Source of the DNA: Phoronis ovalis | Lineage: Eukaryota > Phoronida > Phoronidae | Assembly (NCBI GenBank): GCA_028565635.1 | Contig: JAOXYB010005567.1 | Location: 1-37,726, forward strand | Length of the DNA: 37,726 nucleotides | Reading direction: 5' to 3' | In this document: piece after piece, positions 30,901 through 37,726 of the stretch | Layout: each line of letters begins with the position of its first letter | How positions within the stretch are numbered: the first letter of the stretch is position 1 | The notes under the pieces: generated by a model | Told to the model about the DNA's origin: nothing | Seen by the model: the letters and a program-made list of their open reading frames with translations, nothing else | Databases searched by the model: none | Program-made: the position numbers and the translations under genes

Positions 30901-33900
30901 GTATATTTTTGGAATGTAGTTTTTACCATGAGGTGAAGGTTTCTTACCTTGGACCGCATACCCCACTAAGTTAAGCAAGAAGTTCAGAATAAGATTTTTA
31001 TTACCTCTATGCCAGCTGGCGGTTAGAAATTTTAACATTTTTAGTTTAATGTGTAAGCAGTTTTAAGTTGAAATACAATGCCAAATGCATTTGTTTTTAC
31101 ATTCCAGTACGAAATTCATACTGCAGAATTAGCTGAATTAAAAGAATCTGTTGAAACACTTGAGAAGGGGAACTTAGAAATTATGAGTGAACTGTTTGAA
31201 TGCCGCATTGAAGATTTAAAAGTATCCAGGTAGGTTGTAAAAATCTTTAAAAGCACCATCACTGCAATATCACTGTTGTCAATCAGTATTGGTATTTAGA
31301 TAATGATACTGTGTAACATCTATGTATCAGCTGTCACTTGTGTAATATTGTTTCAGATCTCATCTACCAGGCAGAGAATAAGAGAAATGGCAAAAAAAAA
31401 AATTTTATTTAATGCATTAACACATATCAGCTTTTCTTAAAAAAAGTTTATTTACTGAATGACGAATTACAATTTCTTAATAATTATATAGAGTATTTAC
31501 ACAGTAGTATCTATTTGTTAATTTATTTATAAATGTTGTATTCACATAATTACAATTTTACATTTATTTGCATGATTGGTGAGTAATAACCCATACATCA
31601 CTTATTGATAAAGCCCAGATAGGGTTCTTTTCTATTATACAATTTTAAACAAATTGAAGAATTATAACCCAGTTTTAATGTCACAGTTCCTGCCTCAGTG
31701 AATGCATTTCTTGTTTGCAGAAATTTTTACCTGACTCAGTTTGAGGATAATGATACTCTAGAAGACGGTGGAATCCTAGAGATGGATCTAGCAAAAGTTT
31801 CTTTAAAGAATAGAAAAGATGATGATGCTAAAAGTTCAACTTCGGGTAAAAAAAGATGATCATTAGATAATTTGCACGACAAAATAATGTTGTTAGAATA
31901 CATTTATTTGCATATGCAATGCTGTTTGTGATATCATCACCCAGAGAGAATGTTCATTACAAAGTTTGTATTTTCTTAGCAGTTAAATCACAGGATGGCA
32001 ATCCTTCCTTCCCATAACTGACACTAGCTTCAAAGGATATACTATTGATGATTTATTAGTTAAACCATATGGTTGTTACATTTATACCCGGGAATAATGT
32101 TTAGTTAGTTGCTCAGTATGGCCACACATTTGTTCCTCGTTCCATGTTGTGACGTTACTAAATTTTGTAGAAAATGAAATTCACATATAATTAATTGTCA
32201 TTGAATTTTCTTGTTTTGGAATAATTTGAAAATAAGTCGTCAGCTCTTCAATGAATTTACTACTGGAAGTTAAAGAGCATATACAAGCAGGTTTTAATTA
32301 TTTCTTTCGTTGGCATTTGTCATTAGGTATATCCCGACCTAAGAGTGCTATACAGAAATATGTTGAAGATAAAGTAATGTCTTTAGTGCCAGTTGTAGAG
32401 AATGAAGATGAAGATTTTAGTGAAGGTACATGTAACTTGTTGAAAGGAGTGTTTTTACATCATTTGTTTGTGGTGACAGTATGTTATACTTCAATTTTTT
32501 GAATCTACATCCGGGATCTACATATAACAGTGGTGGATATACATAGACAGGAGAATATGGGGTGCATCAGAAGATTTACCTCATATTGCACTGTTCACTC
32601 CAAATTCTTGTTATTATAATAAACATAACTAAAAACAATCCCCCATTAGTCTGTAAACTGTGTCACTTTTTTGGGAATAGTGTATAGTGTTCTTGATATA
32701 TTCCTTTATAATTAATGCAAAAGTGTGATTCTAACTTAATATCTATTTTTTAAAGATTTTGAATCGCAACGTTTCTAAAAATAAAAGCATTTTTAATTTT
32801 TAGTAGTTAAAATCACAGAAAAGTACAAATAATTAAAATATTTAAAGGATACAAGTTCAGCTTAATATTATTTCAGAATTTTCAAATAACTTATACATAA
32901 AGAATCAGCTTGCGGTAATTCTTGCTGAGATTTATTATAATTTTTCATTCTTTAAGGTGATGAGACTTATGATGGGCATGCTGATGAGGATTTTGAAGAT
33001 GGCTTAGATTTGTATGACAATTATCTCACAGGGTTTGAGGAGGAATCATATGATGTAAGTTACAAGCAACCTTACAATACTTGATTTATATGTATGTCCT
33101 AAGTATTTGCAAATTTGTAGCTCTATGGGGTATGGTAAATTCACTTTTACATTTCAACTAATTAAATGTATAAAAAATTAAGTTGAGGTTTGTTAGTCCT
33201 GTTCTGATGTATAATAATGCACTAGTTTAAATTCTGTTTATGATGGGCTGTCATTCTTGTTGCTTATAACAGGGGTTGTTAAAGCAGTAGCTTGTACTGT
33301 AGCCATGGGGTATGTTTCAATTGAAGACCTGATAACCGCACAGTTACATAGTTCAAAAACCTTGGCAAGACATTCCTACCAACTTTGAAAGATTAGCTTC
33401 CTGCTCACTGACTTTATGTACTTTGCATAGTGTGAAAAACAAACCTGATGAATTTCATCCACAATAAATGTGCTACTTGACCTCATATTATAATGGACCT
33501 TCAGAACTGACAATAGATGTCATTAGTTACTTGGAATTTTGGCCATTCACGAAAGATAAACGCCTATTGTACTATAGTAAGATAATCAAATGTCATCTGT
33601 CCAAAATACACTGTATTAATGCAACCCGATGTTACCTGCACCACTTTCTAAAATACTTATATTCACTACCTATTCATGCAGTACACTATGTGTACACAAT
33701 GTATAGCATTGTGGCATTTATATTACACAACAAAATTGATATTATACGAATGTAGAATTTTGTTTTATGTACTCACAATATAGGATTGCTTGAATCTCGG
33801 ACCACTGGAGCTGAAACTTTTAAACTTAACTGGTGTAAAAGCACGAATACATGGCAGAAGTGAACCATCGGAAGAGGAGCTACAAGCACAAGAATGCAAT

Positions 33901-33978
33901 CCAGACCAGTGGCCTGTTACAACTCCAATGATAAAGCATGCTATTACGCCTAGAACAAAAATGGCTACCAATACCTAG
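27968..33978 (+). CDS. CCDC83: Coiled-coil domain-containing protein 83 orthologue
   Basis: Eleven exons join in frame with GT-AG ends: 27968-28068, 28277-28361, 28878-29046, 29464-29631, 29934-30025, 30307-30375, 31108-31229, 31721-31845, 32327-32425, 32957-33054 and 33784-33978. They give 440 residues, close to human CCDC83. A Lys-rich N-terminus precedes an almost continuous coiled coil (about residues 30-265). Recognisable conserved blocks are Asn-Asp-Trp-Met-Lys-Lys-Glu (222-228), Asp-Leu-Lys-Val-Ser-Arg-Asn-Phe-Tyr-Leu-Thr-Gln (to 275) and Asn-Leu-Gly-Pro-Leu-Glu-Leu-Lys-Leu (380-388), all in the human order. An acidic, probably disordered stretch separates the last two. The biochemical role is poorly defined; I recall testis-biased expression in mammals, so a sperm or ciliary role is possible but not shown here. 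The exon 8 donor (GTAAAAAAAG) is weak. Confidence 0.92.
30590..30970. repeat. Degenerate TTTTACCATG repeats in CCDC83 intron 6
   Basis: TTTACCATG or ACCATG followed by A/G-rich and GGTAT-like segments recurs about five times at 45-80 base spacing. The layout, with ACTCAAGGGGGATAT on the left and CCTTGGACCGCATACCCC on the right, recalls the other G-run miniature elements. It is more decayed than they are. Confidence 0.4.
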
Positions 33979-34005
33979 TAGCAACTTGTACGGTACAGAA
34001 AAAGT

Positions 34006-34011
34006 AATAAA
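34006..34011 (+). terminator. Poly(A) signal of CCDC83
   Basis: AATAAA 28 bases after the TAG stop of CCDC83, which would give a very short 3' untranslated region. More distal signals are possible. Confidence 0.5.
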
Positions 34012-36667
34012 ATACATATAATAATTATTTGGTTATTACCGTTGTTATATAGTAACACTGCACGAGACCAGATGACAGTAACCTTAATGCATGATGATAC
34101 TAATTGTTGCATCTGTTATTCTTTTTGCATGAGTGTAGTACAACAGACATTGCCACAATGTGACAACAAAAATGCATTGTGTTGATTATAAAATGAATTA
34201 AATTTGTATAATCTCTTCACTCAAAGGGTGATCATAAATTATATCCTTGATCTGATACACATGCAGTGTTTAAATTATATATTTTAATTAGTAAGTATTT
34301 TATTAAAAATATTGCAGTATTTTTCACATTACGATAACTACATATTTAAAAATATTTCAATTACTTAAAGTAAAATCTTTAATACCGCAGTTGCAGCTCC
34401 TCTGATCAAATATATTTATTTGCCCGTCACTTACTGAATGGTCAGTGCATATGCATGTTGTGATAAAAATGTAAAACATATTTAAAAATACAGAGCTTTC
34501 GACGTGGTCTTGATTTCATCACCATCGGACATGAGAATAGAAAAATTTTATTGGACAAATAGTTACATTCCAAGTTTCTTTTTCTTTAAAAAAATATTTC
34601 CACACTATTATTTTGTTTTCGACATTACTAATAAATACTTTACCTAATGAAACATATGTTATTTTTGTTGGACAACTACATATTTCTAGTCCCTTCAAGT
34701 GCTGTGTTAACTTGGTGAGCTTGCCTTAATCGAATAAGATTACTGTTACGACTGTTTTGTGGGACATTGAAAAGTCAAGAAACTTCAAGCTGATCAAAAG
34801 TAGAAGGAAAATAGTAACACAATGGAAAATTCAATGACAGCGTTTATTATGCTAATCAAAATAAATGTGTAGTCGGATAAATGTGCTAGGCTGTTGGCTG
34901 CTTATCAGTTTGCATTACTACACCCTATTCATGTATAAACTGCTGCTGTCAATAAGAATATTGGATGTTGATAACCAAGAACTTCAAGGTTTTTTAACTT
35001 GTGCACTATAAATACAGCTAGCTGTTCAGTCTACGTTACACTCGCTCAAACAGTAAAATACAACTTATCTTAACACACAATCCTGCTAAAATACAGACAT
35101 ACAGCCACATCACAACCAACCAACCAAGTTATGTAATAAATACATAATTTACAACAGATTTTTTTATTAGCACCAATTGCGTCTTGTGAAACTATAGCAT
35201 ATCACATTTTAGACCACCTTTTCTCTAACTGGTGCACTATATTATAACTAATTAATACAACAACAAACAACTGCCTCCATACCAATTTGAGTAAACTACA
35301 TGTTAATGAAATTTTGCAAAATGCCATAAACTGTGACTATAGCCATTTATTAACATCAAGTTACTCAAATCTGGGAAGTCTCTTTACAATAACAACATTT
35401 ACTGTGCTGTTTAGTACCATAAAGCACACAAAAACATGAACAGTTTAGAACATTTGAATATTTTGAAAACATAACACAACTGCTTCACAGTTTAAATCAT
35501 AATGAAATGGTACATTTCCCAATTAAAATGTCTAAAAAAAGAAATAAACACCTTTTAAAATGCACATCACAATGCATAATATAAACAGCTTGAACTATGT
35601 TAGTTGATATTTAGTACTAACTACATAATAATCTGTTTGCAGCAAATATGGTATTATAGAGACTATGTAATTAATATTAACTATCCGAAGAGTTAATATT
35701 CAACATACAAGCAAAAGCTTGTCTTCATGTCCACAATTACTAAAAGTCGAAATTCAAATCAAATGACAGCATCTCGTGGAATGTTATAACTCTTATTTAT
35801 TTTATTCATCAAAGTAAACATACATGTAGCAACAATTTTAATAGCCTATTTGCATGGACTTGGTTGAGCCACTAAACCTTCCCACCATGCCAAGCTTTGT
35901 GAATGAATCGTGGGCATACAGAAACTTGCAAAATGCTACAAACTGGAAATGTTTGGGGGCTCCCACCAGTGCATATAATTAGATAGTTTGTAGTTGTAAT
36001 TTTGCATCAGATTTCATCTGGAAACAATTAAATCAGCAGTGGCTGCATTTCTCCTGATTTGTAAATGTTTTTGTACAAGTTGACAGAATTCTGGTACAAA
36101 CTATATTCACAATAGCATTATTCTTACACCTATGTCAAAATAATAGTTCTGAGAGATTTTTAAAGAAACAGTTTTTATGCAATGTGTACAATATATTATG
36201 CAAAGTAACCATACTGTCTAATAAGCTCATTCAAACTCTTTGAAAATACAAAAATACAAGGTTCTCCAAATCAATATATGTTATTTAGGAACAACTCACT
36301 CAAAGCTTCTGATTGTGGTACAACACATTAAAATATAAATTCTGAATATTGGTAAACATTGAAAAAACAGTCAAGCTGCAATTGCTGATCTAAGAAATGA
36401 TACTTTTACTTAATTTACTAAAACTCATCTCACTGTTCCAAGAAAGGCAGACCCATGCAAGTAAAATTAAAAAATCATAATGGACATCGTCGGCTACTAA
36501 CCTGAGATATACCTTTTGAGCTAAATGATTAAAATAAATTACAAGTCGCCCGAATGAAGATACTGGCTAATACAAGTTTAATAGTTGCTGAGATGATCTG
36601 GACGATTAATTCTCTAAGCCCTGGATACATGAAAGACACACGGTATAAGTTACTAAAATCCAGAATT
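34012..36667. other. Non-coding region between convergent genes
   Basis: No coding frame or clear repeat array was found. The right part probably holds the 3' untranslated region of the minus-strand gene ending at 36668. A TATAAATA at 35007-35014 has no supporting downstream gene. Confidence 0.5.
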
Positions 36668-37199
36668 TTATTTCTTGCTGGCTAATGCTGCAGCTTTTTC
36701 TAGCTTTTCCTTCTGTATAGCAGTAAACTTATCACGGATTTTTCTTTGTTTCTTTTCATCAGCAAAATAACTGAAATACAAAATCATACCTTTGCTTGGA
36801 AAATGCATCAATACAACACAATTTGAACGCACCAAAAACCTCGTTCATTAATATATTATGAACCTTTTTTATAACAATGTGAAAACTAAGTAGCAGGTTT
36901 TAAGAATCTTTAAGAAATTGAATATTCTTTGAAAATTCTTGAAGGGCTGTTCTACTAAGTATCAGAGAGTGTGACTTAACTCCAACAATACACTTTTCAC
37001 TCTGCAATTAAAATATTTATACATAATAAATTAAAATTAGGTCCTCCCAGGTGATAATTTTTAATAGAAGAGGCTAACTCTTTAAAGAAATATGAATTTG
37101 TTACGCATTATAATTTAATTTATCAATAGAGACGAATCAAAAAAACAAAAAATAAAGTTTCCCTTACTAATAATGTAAAAATCTGCCTTCCTGCGTCAA
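36668..37199 (-). CDS. C-terminal exon(s) of an unrecognised gene continuing beyond the window
   Basis: The final exon 36770-36668 (acceptor TTGTATTTCAG; stop TAA at 36668-36670) encodes a Lys-rich helical tail: [15 protein letters not shown], then Lys-Leu-Glu-Lys-Ala-Ala-Ala-Leu. A preceding exon ending at 37168 (donor GTAAGG, phase 2 as required) would add Gln-Glu-Gly-Arg-Phe-Leu-His-Tyr-Tyr; its start may be at 37199 or further upstream. AATAAA overlaps the stop codon. I do not recognise the family. Confidence is moderate for the last exon and low for the upstream one. Confidence 0.5.
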
Positions 37200-37590
37200 C
37201 TGAGCACATTCATTGGTAAAGTGGCAGGAAAACAATAACCAATTTCTTGGTTGCACCTTGTATGCAAATCTCATGAAGAGCATGGAGTAAATGCATAATG
37301 CTGAAGCAAAAGAAAAAACACCTCATTATTATAATATTTCCCAATGGTTCCTTTTCTTTTCAAGTTGCAGTTTGCTCTCACAAAATAACTTTTTTTTTTA
37401 TTTTACTAATTTTGTGTTTTTTTATAGTAACACACATTTCTTTTAAGGATATGTATTATTTAACAGTGTTTTGTAGGTACTACTTAAGTATGATTGAAAT
37501 TCAGGATAACAATGGTATACAAATTTTTTTTCCAATTACAGTTTTACCCGTAACATATTATTTTGCTGTCAGAGATATTGTTTAGGCCAA

Positions 37591-37726
37591 ATGCTGGGTC
37601 CACATGCGCGAATGAAAAATCGCGTGAAAGGGGTAATCAAATTTCAACCAAGGGTATATATTTAGCTAAATATTGGCAAATAGGGTGTTGTTTTTAGCAC
37701 GAGTTACAGACGCGTAAAAAGGGTAT
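37591..37726. mobile_element. Partial miniature element, inverted copy of the 19652-20082 family
   Basis: GGGTATATATTTAGCTAAAT, then TTGGCAA, GGTGTTGTTTTTA and CAGACGCGTAAAAAGGGTAT follow the same order as the reverse complement of about 19880-20050. The copy is cut by the window edge. Confidence 0.65.

Noticed and set aside
35007-35030. TATAAATA followed by TCAGT as a core promoter
   Set aside because: Spacing is only about 19 bases and no gene starts downstream.
37298-37585. Plus-strand 95-codon hydrophobic ORF
   Set aside because: AT-rich low-complexity frame without conserved motifs; partly adjacent to a miniature element.

Overview
The window is AT-rich animal nuclear DNA. It has spliced genes with GT-AG introns, polyadenylation signals, decayed non-LTR retrotransposons and many short inverted-repeat elements. 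A 2'-5'-oligoadenylate synthetase (OAS)-like gene, a CCDC83 orthologue and G-run-ended miniature elements with internal repeats suggest a marine lophotrochozoan, most likely a bivalve mollusc. That placement is inference.

Layout. 1-3.68 kb: non-coding, with one double-palindrome miniature element. 3.85-13.05 kb, minus strand: a five-exon gene I assembled from splice sites and phases. It encodes a ~2675-residue putative type I membrane protein with a signal peptide, an eight-cysteine ectodomain, one membrane segment and a very long Ser/Thr/Asn-rich cytoplasmic tail, almost all of it in one 7145-base exon. I do not recognise the family. 13.1-14.1 kb: a 5'-truncated non-LTR reverse transcriptase remnant directly upstream on the same strand. 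16.3-24.05 kb, minus strand: a six-exon OAS-like gene with an N-terminal array of three short C2H2-type zinc fingers, then the complete nucleotidyltransferase core and OAS1 C-terminal domain. Its introns are full of repeats: a G-run inverted-repeat element, a perfect 43-base hairpin, a ~0.8 kb block present twice, and a minisatellite. 24.1-27.15 kb: repeat-dense, with a miniature element carrying a 9-10 bp target duplication, then a 1.8 kb inverted-repeat element that encloses a degenerate reverse transcriptase and a 20-bp minisatellite. 27.97-33.98 kb, plus strand: an eleven-exon CCDC83 orthologue (440 residues). 34.0-36.67 kb: no gene seen. 36.67-37.2 kb, minus strand: the last one or two exons of a gene that continues beyond the window. 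The window ends inside another copy of the miniature element found at 19.65-20.08 kb.

The genes do not form a functional cluster. The most interesting items are the zinc-finger-OAS architecture (a candidate nucleic-acid sensor in invertebrate innate immunity) and the unrecognised giant-tailed membrane protein. All exon models come from splice consensus, phase and homology recognised by eye. No transcript evidence or database search was available.
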